Shown: positions 49,340 to 58,557, counted from the first letter of the stretch. The stretch: 64,000 nucleotides of DNA from Planctomycetota bacterium (GCA_020831805.1 JAFIFX010000002.1:372001-436000), one strand, 5' to 3'. The notes: generated by a model not told the origin, from the sequence alone. Program-made: numbers and translations.

Positions 49340-49804
49340 TCAGAGAATCTCGACGATCTCGAACCGCTTGACCCCGCGCGGGGCGTTCACCCGCACGGTC
49401 TCACCCACGCGGGCCTTCATCAGGGCCTCGCCCATCGGGCTTGAGGCGGTCACCTCGATGATGTCCGGGTCGTCGCTGCCCGAGGACTCGCCCACCAACC
49501 GGTAGCTCTCGATCTCGTCGTCGCCCACCTCGCGGACCTTCACCGTCGACCCGATGAAGGCCACCCCGTCGGCCATGCGGGAGTCGTCGACCACCTGCGC
49601 CGTGGTGATCCGCTCCTCCAGCCGCCGGATCTCCGCCTCCTCCAGCCCCTGCTGCTCGCGGGCGGCGTGGTACTCGGCGTTCTCCTTCAGGTCCCCCAGC
49701 GCCCGGGCGTCGGCGATCCGTTGGGTGATCACCGAACGGTTCGCGATCAGTTCATCCATCCGGGCCTTCAGCCTGGCCTTTTCTTCCGCGGTGATGACAT
49801 CCAT
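49340..49804 (-). CDS. greA: Transcription elongation factor GreA
   Basis: A 154-residue Gre factor that reactivates stalled RNA polymerase by stimulating cleavage of the nascent RNA. The N-terminal coiled coil (residues 1-75) contains [15 protein letters not shown], with the acidic tip residues that reach the active site, and the C-terminal domain ends in [17 protein letters not shown]. The length is typical. GGAGG stands 6 bases before the ATG. The next gene on this strand is 36 bases upstream. Confidence 0.96.
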   Translation of the reverse strand: MDVITAEEKARLKARMDELIANRSVITQRIADARALGDLKENAEYHAAREQQGLEEAEIRRLEERITTAQVVDDSRMADGVAFIGSTVKVREVGDDEIESYRLVGESSGSDDPDIIEVTASSPMGEALMKARVGETVRVNAPRGVKRFEIVEIL

Positions 49805-49840
49805 GCATGGCCTCCGGCGAGCGTTCCTCGGACGCAGACT

Positions 49841-50704
49841 TTACGCCCCGCCCCGGCGCGATGCCACCCCGCGGGAAGCCGCCAGTAGGCAAAGGGCCGC
49901 CCCCACGCACCCCGTCGCCCCGATCAACCGCCAGTGCACCCCCGTCACCGGTGTCAGCGTCCCCGTCATGTCCCGCTCCCGGGTGATCTCCACGATCGCC
50001 GTCAGCGGCGAGAGCATCCACCCCGCCCGAGGCTCGTCCGCACGCGGCCCGTTCCACGACCCCCCGCCCAGTCCAGCACCCAGCCCACCGCCCAGCCCGA
50101 GCACCACCGGCCCCGCGAACACCACCGCCAGGACCACCAGCATCCACCCCCCGCCCTGGCGTCGCGGCCCGGCGTCCGCCATCGCGATCACGCCCCCGAT
50201 CACCAGCGCCCAGGCCGCCATCGCCAGGGCCGTCGCCAGCAGCACCGGCACGGGCCAGTCGGCCAGCACCCGCAGCGCGTGCGGCCACACCACCGCCTGG
50301 GCGGGGATCAGCAGCACGAACAGGTCCCGCAGTACCGACCGCACCGGCCGCGCCGACGGACGCTGCGACAGCCGCACCGCCGGCCAGAGCAGCACCAGCC
50401 CGGCCATCGTCGTCAGGATCATCCCCCGCGCCGCCGGACGCGTGATCGACGGCGACACATAGAACGCGTCGGACACCGAGAGGAACATCACCCCCGTCAC
50501 GCCCATCAGGAAGAACATCCACAGCAGCGCGAACACCCGCGGCTCCCCGCGCCGGTGCGACCAGTCCGGCCGGTCCTTCGGCACCCGCCCGAAGATATCC
50601 TTTTCCTTCTCGACCCCGCCCGGCACCCCGCCGGATTGCGCGGCGGCCGCCGCGCCCGTCGAGGGGTCGTCCGCGGGCTCAGGCTGTTCAGAGCGGGCGT
50701 CCAC
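49841..50704 (-). CDS. Hypothetical polytopic membrane protein
   Basis: A 287-residue protein that I do not recognise. A soluble N-terminal tail of about 55 residues (FGRVPKDRPDWSHRRGEPR) leads to seven or so hydrophobic segments at about 57-80, 92-110, 123-145, 148-170, 180-205, 240-260 and 262-280. A glycine-rich loop (LGLGGGLGAGLGGGS) lies near 207-221. It is placed between greA and a threonine dehydratase on the same strand, with no signature of a transporter or enzyme. Confidence 0.72.
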   Translation of the reverse strand: MDARSEQPEPADDPSTGAAAAAQSGGVPGGVEKEKDIFGRVPKDRPDWSHRRGEPRVFALLWMFFLMGVTGVMFLSVSDAFYVSPSITRPAARGMILTTMAGLVLLWPAVRLSQRPSARPVRSVLRDLFVLLIPAQAVVWPHALRVLADWPVPVLLATALAMAAWALVIGGVIAMADAGPRRQGGGWMLVVLAVVFAGPVVLGLGGGLGAGLGGGSWNGPRADEPRAGWMLSPLTAIVEITRERDMTGTLTPVTGVHWRLIGATGCVGAALCLLAASRGVASRRGGA

Positions 50705-50722
50705 GAACGACGATAGGGCTTC

Positions 50723-51787
50723 TCAGGCTCCGGACCCGGCGATCTCACGCAGGCGCGGCAGCTCGCCCAGATCCAGATTGCCCCCGGTGATCACCACGCC
50801 GACGCGCTTGCCGGACAACGAGCCGGGGTCCCGCTCGGCGTCCTGGAGCAGCCCCGCCAGGGCGAGCGCCCCCGTCGGCTCGACCACCAGACGCATCCGC
50901 TCCAGGCAGAGGAACATCGCCCGGGCGATCCGCGCCTCGCTGACCGTCTCCATGCGGCTGACCCGCTGGAGGATGATCGGCAGGGTGTAGCGGCCGGCGT
51001 AGTGCGTCCGTGCCCCGTCGGCGATGGTGGGGGGGTTGTGCACGGTCCGCAGCACCCGGTCGGCGAACGACCGCGTGATGTCGTCGCCCAGCTCCGGCTC
51101 GACCCCGATCACCTCGCACGCCGGGGTGAGCGCTTCCATCACCGTCGCGCAGCCCGACAGCACGCCGCCGCCGCCGGTGCAGACATACAGCCGGTCCAGC
51201 GGCCCGCGATCCATCTGCTGGGCCTGCTCGATCAGTTCCAGCGCCAGCGTGCCCTGCCCCGCGATCACCTGTGGGTGGTCGTACGGCGGGATCAGCGTCA
51301 GACCCTCTTCGGCCGCGATGCGGTTGCCGATTTCCTCCCGCTCGGCCTCGTTGGCGTCGTACGACACCACCTGCGAGCCCTTCGCGGCCCGGCTCAGATA
51401 GTCCTCGGTCGCCGCACGCTTGGTCGCGGGCGCGTTGTCCGGCATGACGATCACCGCCCGCACCCGCTGGATCGCCGCCGCCAGCGCGATGCCCTGGGCG
51501 TGGTTGCCCGAGGAAAACGCGATCACCCCCGCGCTGGTTTCGGGCAACTGCGTCACGGCGTTGTACGCGCCGCGGAACTTGAACGCCCCGACCCGCTGGA
51601 GGTTCTCGCACTTGAACACCACCTCGGCCCCGGTCAGCCGATCGACGGTGCGCGAGGTGACCGCCGGCGTCCGGTTCGCGACCCCGCGCAGCCGCTCCGC
51701 GGCGGCTCGCACATGGTCGATCGTCACGGAGGACGCCAGCGTCAGATCCGGCGCGCTCCCCTCGGTCCAGGCGGTCATCGTGGTCAT
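50723..51787 (-). CDS. Threonine dehydratase/serine racemase-like PLP enzyme
   Basis: A 354-residue fold-type II PLP enzyme. KCENLQRVGAFKFRGAYNAV contains the Schiff-base Lys (in FKFRGA), SSGNHAQGIALAA the substrate-binding loop, and CTGGGGVLSGCA the PLP phosphate-binding loop. It lacks the ACT-like regulatory C-terminus of biosynthetic IlvA, so it resembles catabolic threonine ammonia-lyases or serine racemases. Threonine deamination would give 2-oxobutanoate. The start at 51787 is taken over the next ATG at 51778. Confidence 0.9.
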   Translation of the reverse strand: MTTMTAWTEGSAPDLTLASSVTIDHVRAAAERLRGVANRTPAVTSRTVDRLTGAEVVFKCENLQRVGAFKFRGAYNAVTQLPETSAGVIAFSSGNHAQGIALAAAIQRVRAVIVMPDNAPATKRAATEDYLSRAAKGSQVVSYDANEAEREEIGNRIAAEEGLTLIPPYDHPQVIAGQGTLALELIEQAQQMDRGPLDRLYVCTGGGGVLSGCATVMEALTPACEVIGVEPELGDDITRSFADRVLRTVHNPPTIADGARTHYAGRYTLPIILQRVSRMETVSEARIARAMFLCLERMRLVVEPTGALALAGLLQDAERDPGSLSGKRVGVVITGGNLDLGELPRLREIAGSGA

Positions 51788-51863
51788 CGTCAGAAGCCTA
51801 GCGGTCCACCGCAATCCACGCCGCGGACGGACCGGGTCAGACAGACCGGGTCAGTCGGCCGGA

Positions 51864-52127
51864 TCAGGCGATGTTCAGACGCGGCCCCTGCTCGGACTGC
51901 TCGACGGACAGCGTCCGCCCGGCGAGCTGCTCGTTCAGCGCGGGCTCGACCACCAGCACGGTCTTCCCGTCGTGCTCGAAGGTCTCGTCGGTCTCCTTGG
52001 GCTGATCGGGCGACAGGCCGATGCCCTGCGGCCCGGCCACCAGCCGGATCGCGTACTCGTCGGGCACATTGTTCTCGTTCATGATCGTCGCGAGGTGGGC
52101 CTTGGCGTCTTCGGAAACGGTCAGCAT
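51864..52127 (-). CDS. IscA/HesB-like protein without cysteines
   Basis: An 87-residue protein of the A-type iron-sulfur carrier fold. The N-terminal helix is LTVSEDAKAHLATIMNENN, the strands IRLVAGPQGIGLSP and FEHDGKTVLVVEPALN follow, and the end is GPRLNI, where IscA proteins carry the C-x-C pair. None of the three conserved cysteines remains, and there is no other Cys, so it cannot carry a cluster in the usual way. AAAGG precedes the ATG at 52127. The gene stands alone. Confidence 0.82.
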   Translation of the reverse strand: MLTVSEDAKAHLATIMNENNVPDEYAIRLVAGPQGIGLSPDQPKETDETFEHDGKTVLVVEPALNEQLAGRTLSVEQSEQGPRLNIA

Positions 52128-52231
52128 GGCGGAACCTTTCGGGTTCTCAGCCGCCGGCCTCAGGCCGACGGCCTTGGTCAGATCGGCCGCGCTCCACATT
52201 CGAGTGCGGCCATCGGTCCACAAACCACCCT

Positions 52232-52256
52232 AGTGGCCCGCGCACGCGGGTCCACT
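52232..52256. repeat. Interrupted inverted repeat in intergenic region
   Basis: AGTGG at 52232-52236 pairs with CCACT at 52252-52256, and CCCGCG with CGCGGG within it, with one bulged T. It lies between the start of the IscA-like gene and the end of the DUF1080 protein gene and may end the latter's transcript; no T-run. The rest of the 224-base gap shows nothing. Confidence 0.35.
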
Positions 52257-52351
52257 CTGCCGCGCAAACCCCGCCTATCTCGCCGCAAACGCGGCTTTCC
52301 CGCCCGCCCGCGCCCCGGAACACGCCGTGGCATTCCGGCGCGCCGACCCGA

Positions 52352-55300
52352 TCAATCCGACCGGACCGCCCGCGCCGCCGGCGTCAGTTCCCGGATCCGC
52401 GCATGGCGGAACCGCACCTCCAGCGGCTCGGCCAGACCGCCCACGCCGTGGACCTGGAACCCCAGCCGCCCCGAGGCGTCCGCCGCGTCGAAGATCTCCG
52501 CCGCGGGCACGCCGTTGATCCAGGTCCGGATCACCGGCCCCGTCGCGACCACGCGGAACCGGTTCCACTCGCCCGGCCGGAACGCACGCCGGGCGGAGGG
52601 CGCGGCGTGCAGCGGGTGCAGCCAGCCCCGCCGGCGCTCGTCGAAGATCCCGCCGCTATACGCGCGGTCCGAAGGGTCCAGCTCGACCTGGTACCCGCGC
52701 AGCCCCTCCCGCGGCGACCGCTCGCCACCGATCAGCGCGCTGCGGATCTGCACGCCGCTGTTCAGCCGCGGATCGACCTTCGTCTCGTACACCAGCTCGA
52801 AATCCCCATACGACCGCGCACTCGTATAGAAACTGTTGGGGATGTCCGGCCGTGTCGTGCCGATCAGCTCTCCGCCGCGGAGTTCGTAGCCCGCCTCGCC
52901 CCCGCGCACGATCCAGTCATCGGGACGCTCCGCGTCGAACAGGTCCTCCCACGGCCCCGGCTCGTACGACGCCCGCTCCAGCGGCGCGATCCACACATTG
53001 CGGAACCGCACCGCGCCCTCCGCGCGCGAGGCGTGGTCCTGCAGCACCAGCGGGCCGATCTGCACGCCCAGCCGCTCGCCCGCCGTCTCCCCCCGCGCCC
53101 GGCGCGAGCCGGTCGGGTGCGGGATCGCCACATCGTCGTGCACCAGCCGCCCGTTCCAGTACACCGTCAGCCGCGCGTCCTCGGTCTTCTTCCCGCCCTC
53201 GAAGCGCGGCGCCCTAAACCAGATGTCGAACGCCTGCCACGCCCCGGGCCCGGCCGAGGCGTTTGCGTCCGGCGCGCGGATCCCGTAGATCGCCCCCGCC
53301 TCGTTGTCCGCCAGATCCCCCGTCCCCGCCGGCGTCCCGAGCACCTGGATCTCGTAGCGGTCCTGCAGGAACACCCCGCTGTTGGCGGCCAGCTGCCCCG
53401 ACCCGCCCGGCGGGCAGTACCACTCAATGTGCAGCCGCGTATCCCCGAACGAGGTCGTCGAGATCAGGTCCCCGCTGCCCATCCCGACCTCGATGAAGTC
53501 GTCGCCCGCGATGAAATCGTCCTGGCTCAACGCCGGCGGCTGCGCCGGCTCGTCCCGGTAGCGCATCGTCGCCGAACTGTTCCGCCCCGTGAGCACCACC
53601 GCGTCCGCCGGCGGCTGCACGCCCACGCCCACCGCCGTCGGCCGGATCGCCGCCCCGCCGATCGACGACGCCCGCACCGCCTCCGCGTGCGGCACCGCGT
53701 TGACCGTGTACCACGCCTCCGTCGACCAGATCGCCTCGCCTGACACGCTGACCGGGTCCGTCCGGATGTGGTAGCACCGCCCCGGTTCGATCCCGCCCAG
53801 GTCCAGCACCACCGACCGCCCGTCCTCGCCCGGCGTCGCCCGCACCGCCGCGTGCCCCCGGTCGCCGACCTTCGGCCCGCCGTAGTCCCCCGTCGGCCGG
53901 TAGGTCCACGACCGCACGAGGTAGTTCGCGGGGTCCGCCAGCCATGCGGGGTCCACCGCGTCGGTGAAGCTGATCCGGAACCCGGTCGGCGTCGCGGTCA
54001 CCGAGTGCATCTCGAACACCGGCGTGCCGTTGGGCACCAGCCGCTGCAGCCCGTGCTGCGTGCCCCGCCAGTTCCAGTTGCCCCCCGCGCCGATGCACCC
54101 GACATACAGTGACCCGTCCGGCCCCCACGCCATCCGGTTCACCCCCGCCTCGATCCCCTGCGTGAACCGGAACAGCGCCCCCTGCAACTGCCCGTTGACC
54201 CGCTCGAACGCCACCCGACGCACGCCCCCGGCCGTCAGCTCGCCCACCAGCACCTGCCCGTCATACACCCCGCCGCGGATCGCCAGCGGCTCCGTCGGCG
54301 AGTTGCTCACCTCGTTCTGCGCCATCAGCACCGCCGCGGGCGCCCGCGCCCGGTCCGACCACTCGCTCGGGTGCCCGCCCTGGGGAAACCGCTCGCGCAG
54401 GTTCGGCACGAACCGCGTCCAGTTGTAATGCCCGTAGAACCGCCCCGGGATCACCTCGGCGATCTGGTTCGTCGGCATCCAGGTCCCCTGGTTGTCCGTG
54501 TAGATCAACGCCCCGTCCGCGGTCAGCCCCAGCCCGTTCGGCGTGCGTGTCCCCCCCGCGATCACCACGGTCTCTCCGCTGGCGATGTCGATCTCGACGA
54601 TCCCCCCGCGCATCGGCCCGTTCGGCCCGGCGTTGTGCTCCATCCCCTCCCACCCGGGCGGCGCCATCGATGTGGACAAGGCGGTGCACAGCTTCGCGTC
54701 GATGTGCACCAGCCCGAACGCGAACTGGTGGTAGTTCCACCCTTCCCAGCCTTCGCCCACCACCTCGTGCGTCTCGAAGAACCCGTCGCCGTTCGTGTCC
54801 AGCAGCCGCACGACCGCCCTGCGGTGCGCGACATACAGCACCCCGTCCACCACGCAGATCCCGGTCGGCTCGTACAGATCCGTCGCGATCCGCGTGACCG
54901 TCACCGCCGCCGGATCCCCCGCGTCGAGGTTGTCCAGCGCGTACAGACCGTCGGGTTGTTTGCTCTCGATGTCCGGCAGCGTGCGATCGTCGCGCTGCAG
55001 CGGGTCGAAGGTCCCGACCACCAGCCGCCCGTCGGGCAGGAACCCCATCGCACCGACCTTCGGATCAAACCCCGGCGGCCGGATGTCCACCAGCGTCCAC
55101 GCCGGGTGCACCCCACCCACCGGCGCGCCGTCCCCCGGCCGCCGCCCGTCCTCCACTCGCTTGACACCCGGCGAGGTCACCCGCGTCAGATCCCGCTCGG
55201 CGCGCAGATCGTCCTCCCCGAGCAGCCGGAACCCGTCCTCGCCCGCCCGCTTCCACTCCAGCCGCAGCCCCGCGCGCCCGCCCGCGTCGAAGTGCTCGAT

Positions 55301-55714
55301 GAGCAGCGGGTGCCGCCCCGCGCCCAGCATCACCGGCGCGCTCTCCATCGCGGTGAACCCGTGCCGCCCGTCGTGGTCGATCAGCAGCCGCCCCCCGACC
55401 GTCAGCCGCGCCCCGTCATCGCTGGTGAGCCGGAACACCCGCTCGCCGGGCTCACTGACGACCACCTCCCCGATCACCACCGTCACGAACGGCGCCTCGA
55501 CCCCGAAGTCCCCGTCCCGAAGGTCGATCGTCGGCAGCAGCCAGTCCCGGTTCGGCGTCTGGTCCGGCGCGATCCGCGGGATCCGCTGCGGCGCCTCCGC
55601 CACGCTGTATACCCGCACCGTCACACCGGGCTCCGTGCCGGGTCCCCCCGCCGACACGGGAAGCACGAGAGAAGCCAGCAAACCGATCAAAAACGACGCA
55701 TGCGGCAAGATCAT
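52352..55714 (-). CDS. Exported PA14/beta-propeller/double DUF1080 protein
   Basis: A 1120-residue secreted protein. After a signal peptide (1-22) come a PA14-like domain (about 30-170, RVFRLTSDDGARLTVGG), a sorbosone-dehydrogenase-like propeller (about 205-560, VGAMGFLPDGRLVVGTFDP and TRTPNGLGLTADGALIYTDN), an Ig-like segment (about 575-690, FRISFTDAVDPAWLADPANY) and two DUF1080 (3-keto-disaccharide hydrolase type) lectin-like domains (about 730-890 and 915-1110; YEIQVLGT and GYQVELDPSD). Such proteins of planctomycetes are thought to act on plant or algal glycans. No heme motif is seen. Domain order is unusual in having DUF1080 twice. Confidence 0.88.
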   Translation of the reverse strand: MILPHASFLIGLLASLVLPVSAGGPGTEPGVTVRVYSVAEAPQRIPRIAPDQTPNRDWLLPTIDLRDGDFGVEAPFVTVVIGEVVVSEPGERVFRLTSDDGARLTVGGRLLIDHDGRHGFTAMESAPVMLGAGRHPLLIEHFDAGGRAGLRLEWKRAGEDGFRLLGEDDLRAERDLTRVTSPGVKRVEDGRRPGDGAPVGGVHPAWTLVDIRPPGFDPKVGAMGFLPDGRLVVGTFDPLQRDDRTLPDIESKQPDGLYALDNLDAGDPAAVTVTRIATDLYEPTGICVVDGVLYVAHRRAVVRLLDTNGDGFFETHEVVGEGWEGWNYHQFAFGLVHIDAKLCTALSTSMAPPGWEGMEHNAGPNGPMRGGIVEIDIASGETVVIAGGTRTPNGLGLTADGALIYTDNQGTWMPTNQIAEVIPGRFYGHYNWTRFVPNLRERFPQGGHPSEWSDRARAPAAVLMAQNEVSNSPTEPLAIRGGVYDGQVLVGELTAGGVRRVAFERVNGQLQGALFRFTQGIEAGVNRMAWGPDGSLYVGCIGAGGNWNWRGTQHGLQRLVPNGTPVFEMHSVTATPTGFRISFTDAVDPAWLADPANYLVRSWTYRPTGDYGGPKVGDRGHAAVRATPGEDGRSVVLDLGGIEPGRCYHIRTDPVSVSGEAIWSTEAWYTVNAVPHAEAVRASSIGGAAIRPTAVGVGVQPPADAVVLTGRNSSATMRYRDEPAQPPALSQDDFIAGDDFIEVGMGSGDLISTTSFGDTRLHIEWYCPPGGSGQLAANSGVFLQDRYEIQVLGTPAGTGDLADNEAGAIYGIRAPDANASAGPGAWQAFDIWFRAPRFEGGKKTEDARLTVYWNGRLVHDDVAIPHPTGSRRARGETAGERLGVQIGPLVLQDHASRAEGAVRFRNVWIAPLERASYEPGPWEDLFDAERPDDWIVRGGEAGYELRGGELIGTTRPDIPNSFYTSARSYGDFELVYETKVDPRLNSGVQIRSALIGGERSPREGLRGYQVELDPSDRAYSGGIFDERRRGWLHPLHAAPSARRAFRPGEWNRFRVVATGPVIRTWINGVPAAEIFDAADASGRLGFQVHGVGGLAEPLEVRFRHARIRELTPAARAVRSD

Positions 55715-55754
55715 GCCGCCAGTCTACACGAACCCCGCCCCCCGCCCCGCCCGC

Positions 55755-56609
55755 TCAGCCCTTCCGCCACCCCGTCGCCACCGCCGCCGCCAGCCACGCC
55801 GCGCACTGCGTCAGCGCGATCGTCGATCCCGGCGGCCAGTCCAGCACGATCGACAGCCAGATCCCCGCCGCCACCGTCACGACCGCCACGACCACGCTCA
55901 GGACAAACACCCCGGCCAGCGACCGCGTCAGCCGCAGCGCCGTCGCCCCCGGCAGCACCAGCGCCGCCGTCGCCAGCACCACACCGGCCACCTGCACCGC
56001 CAGCACCACCGCCCCCGCCAGCAGCACCAGCACCAGCGTGCCCGTCCGCGATGCGCTCACCCCCGCCGGCTCGCACGCCGACTCGTCGAACGCCCACAGC
56101 AGCACCGACCGGCGCTTCCAGAACAACGCCAGCGCGATCGCGACCGTCGCTGCCAGCGTCGTCCACGCCGCCCCTGCCGAGATCGACAGCAGCTCGCCGA
56201 AGAGCACCCCCTCGATCGATGCCAGCGGCCCGCTCCCCGCCGCGAGCGCCCGCTCCGCCGCCACGCGGTACAGCACGAACCCCAGCGCCATGCTCGCCGT
56301 CATCACGATCCCGATCGCCGCGTCCGTCCGGCGCTGCACCCGCTTGGCCAGGTGCGACACCAGCAGCCCCGCCCCGATCGAGAACGCCGCCACCGTCGCC
56401 GTCCGAAGCACCGGGTCCGCCCCCGCGAACCCGTTGAAACCCAGCAGCGCCGCCAGCCCCACGCCCCCGAACGCCGCGTGCGACACCCCCTGGCCCACGA
56501 ACGCCAGCCGCTTGAGCACCACGATCACCGAGATCAGCCCGCCCAGCAGCGCCACCAGCATCGCCACCGCGATCCCGGGCCCGAAGAGCTGGAGGTCGTC
56601 GAGGTTCAC
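55755..56609 (-). CDS. znuB: Zinc/manganese ABC transporter permease
   Basis: A 284-residue ABC-3 family permease of the ZnuB/MntB type with eight or nine hydrophobic helices. The N-terminal half has LISVIVVLKRLAFVGQGVSH, a hallmark segment with His and Ser near the substrate path, and later VLLWAFDESACEPAGVSAS. It overlaps the ATPase gene (4 bases) and is the last gene of the znuA-znuC-znuB operon. The metal is inferred as Zn(2+) from the His-rich partners; Mn cannot be excluded. Confidence 0.9.
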   Translation of the reverse strand: MNLDDLQLFGPGIAVAMLVALLGGLISVIVVLKRLAFVGQGVSHAAFGGVGLAALLGFNGFAGADPVLRTATVAAFSIGAGLLVSHLAKRVQRRTDAAIGIVMTASMALGFVLYRVAAERALAAGSGPLASIEGVLFGELLSISAGAAWTTLAATVAIALALFWKRRSVLLWAFDESACEPAGVSASRTGTLVLVLLAGAVVLAVQVAGVVLATAALVLPGATALRLTRSLAGVFVLSVVVAVVTVAAGIWLSIVLDWPPGSTIALTQCAAWLAAAVATGWRKG

Positions 56610-57511
56610 CGCGCCCCCTCCCCGTGATCATGCCCATGCCCGTGTCCGTCGTACTGCCCATGCTGATGCCCGTGCTCATGGGAAGGATCGTCGCACTCCG
56701 CCGCTGTGTGCGCCTCCACATGCACCCGCCCGAACACCGCCTCTACATCGTGCGCGAACACCTCGGCCAGGATCGCCGGCGTCAGCCCCGACGGCGCATC
56801 GTGGAAGTGCAGCGAACGGTGCAGGCACGCCACCCGGTCCGACCCCGCCGCGATCGCCCGCAGGTCGTGCGACACCGTGATGATCGTGATGCCCAGCTCG
56901 GTGTGCAGCGTGTTGATCAGGTCCGCGAAACGCTGCTGACCCGCCGCGTCCACGCCCACCGTCGGCTCGTCGAGCACCAGCAGCGACGGCTCCGCCGCGA
57001 TCGCCCGCGCGATCATCGCCCGCTGCAACTGCCCGCCCGACAAGGCCCCGATCGGACGCCCCGCCAGGTCCGACAGCCCCACCAGCCCCAGCGCCCGGTC
57101 CGCCGCGGCCTCCGCGGCGCGGTCGCGCAGCACCAGCGGGCTGGTCCTGGTCGCCAGCGGCATCGCCACCGCCTGACGCACCGACACCGGCCAGTCCACC
57201 TCCGCCGTGATCCGCTGCGGCAGGTATCCGACCAGCCCCGCCCGGCGCGCCGCCGACGCCGACCGCCCCAGCACCCGCACCGCCCCCGCGTCCGGCTCCA
57301 TCAGCCCGAGCATCAGCTTCACCAGCGTCGACTTCCCGCCCCCGTTCGGCCCGAGGATCCCAAGCCGCGTCCCCCGCTCGACCCGCAGCGTCACATCCCG
57401 CAGCGCCGCCACCGCCTCGTCCCGCACCCCCCGCGCCGGATAGGTGTACGACACCCCCGCGATCTCCACCGCCGGCTCGGATCCGCTGGTTGCGCCCGGT
57501 TCAGGGAGCAT
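56606..57511 (-). CDS. znuC: Zinc/manganese ABC transporter ATP-binding protein with His-rich tail
   Basis: A 301-residue ATPase: Walker A GPNGGGKST, signature LSGGQLQRAMIARA, Walker B LLVLDEPT and the H-loop TVSHD are all present. The C-terminal 30 residues are HEHGHQHGQYDGHGHGHDHG, a metal-binding tail rarely placed on the ATPase. The tail may sense cytoplasmic zinc and limit uptake; this is inference. The start at 57511 lies inside the end of znuA (11-base overlap). Confidence 0.93.
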   Translation of the reverse strand: MLPEPGATSGSEPAVEIAGVSYTYPARGVRDEAVAALRDVTLRVERGTRLGILGPNGGGKSTLVKLMLGLMEPDAGAVRVLGRSASAARRAGLVGYLPQRITAEVDWPVSVRQAVAMPLATRTSPLVLRDRAAEAAADRALGLVGLSDLAGRPIGALSGGQLQRAMIARAIAAEPSLLVLDEPTVGVDAAGQQRFADLINTLHTELGITIITVSHDLRAIAAGSDRVACLHRSLHFHDAPSGLTPAILAEVFAHDVEAVFGRVHVEAHTAAECDDPSHEHGHQHGQYDGHGHGHDHGEGAR

Positions 57512-58469
57512 CCGGCGATTCTTGGTCCGCCCCGGACGCCCCGCCCGGCGCCGGCGCCGAAAGCCCCGCCACCAGCGCATCGAGGTTCGCCCGCATCATC
57601 CCCAGCCAGTCCTCGGACGACTCGGGGTCCAGCGTGTGCACCTCCAGCCCCAGCCGCGACGCGATCCGCCTGGGCAGCCCGTCGGGGAACTGCGGCTCGA
57701 TGAACACCGCCCCCACGCCGTACTCGGCCACCGCCGCGCGCACCCGGCTCAGATCCCCCGGCGTCGGCTCCACCGACGCCACCGGCCGGATCACCTGCGC
57801 GATCACAATCCCGTACCGCTCCGCGATCCGCCGGAACGCGTCGTGGTGCGTGATGATCGCCCGGCCCGCGAACGGCTCCAGCCGAGCCTCGTACGCCGCG
57901 CCGACCTCGCGCACCTCGGCCCGCAGCGACTCGGCCCGCTGCTCGGCGTCCGACGCCGCCAGCCCGCGCGACGCCAACGCCGACGGCAGCGCGCCCAGCA
58001 ACGCATCGACCAGCACCGGGTCCAGCCACAGGTGCGGGTCCGTCCCGTGCCCCGCGCAGTCGTGCAGGTCATGCCCGTGGTGATCGTGGTGGTGATGGTG
58101 CCCTTCCTCGATCTCGACGCCCAGCGCCTCGGCGATGTTGAACACCCGGTCGCGCTCCACCTGCCGCCCGACCGCGCGCGAGATCGAGGGCTCCAGCACC
58201 GGCCCGACGACCACCACCATCGCCGCGTCACGCAGCCGGCGCGCGTCCGAGGGCGACATCTGATAGCCGTGCGGCGAGGACCCCGCCGGCACGATCGACC
58301 GCACCTCCACCCCGTCCGCGACCAGCGGCCGCACCAGCGACACCAGCGGCGCCACCTCCACCAGCACCACCGGCCCCCCGCCGGAGCCGGACCGTGAACA
58401 CCCCGCCGGGACCAGCCCATAGACCAGCACCCCGAACACCCCCAGCAAGACCCACCATCGTGTCTTCAT
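57501..58469 (-). CDS. znuA: Zinc/manganese ABC transporter substrate-binding lipoprotein
   Basis: A 322-residue cluster A-I metal-binding protein. The signal ends in GLVPAGC, so it is a lipoprotein. Metal-ligand histidines are visible in SSPHGYQMSPSDARRL, HGTDPHLWLDP and ITHHDAFRRIAERYG; the last ligand is Glu or Asp in VFIEPQF. A flexible HHHHHDHHGHDLHD loop (near residues 132-145) is typical of ZnuA and favours zinc. The ATG at 58469 directly follows an AT-rich stretch with a possible operator. Confidence 0.93.
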   Translation of the reverse strand: MKTRWWVLLGVFGVLVYGLVPAGCSRSGSGGGPVVLVEVAPLVSLVRPLVADGVEVRSIVPAGSSPHGYQMSPSDARRLRDAAMVVVVGPVLEPSISRAVGRQVERDRVFNIAEALGVEIEEGHHHHHDHHGHDLHDCAGHGTDPHLWLDPVLVDALLGALPSALASRGLAASDAEQRAESLRAEVREVGAAYEARLEPFAGRAIITHHDAFRRIAERYGIVIAQVIRPVASVEPTPGDLSRVRAAVAEYGVGAVFIEPQFPDGLPRRIASRLGLEVHTLDPESSEDWLGMMRANLDALVAGLSAPAPGGASGADQESPDAP

Positions 58470-58497
58470 ACTGCAACTGTATTCGCAAAAATCCCGC
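58470..58497 (-). promoter_or_regulatory. Candidate Fur/Zur-family operator upstream of znuA
   Basis: An AT-rich island in GC-rich DNA contains TTGCGAATACAGTTGCAG on the minus strand, an imperfect inverted repeat (10 of 16 symmetric bases) that ends just before the znuA ATG. Zinc-uptake operons are commonly repressed there by Zur. The match to a consensus is weak. Confidence 0.25.
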
Positions 58498-58518
58498 CAG
58501 GGTTCGCCCCGCGTCCCT

Positions 58519-58546
58519 TTTCCAGGCCCCGCGGCGGGCATAAACT
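58519..58546 (+). promoter_or_regulatory. Candidate sigma-70-like promoter of tRNA-Ala
   Basis: TTTCCA and TAAACT, each 4 of 6 to consensus, are separated by 16 bases and end 11 bases before the tRNA. The spacing suits a short leader. Confidence 0.35.
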
Positions 58547-58557
58547 GACCCCTTGCC

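Noticed and set aside
54371..56437. Plus-strand open frame of 688 codons opposite the DUF1080 protein and znuB
   Set aside because: Pro/Arg-rich shadow product with no motif; both minus-strand genes are well supported.
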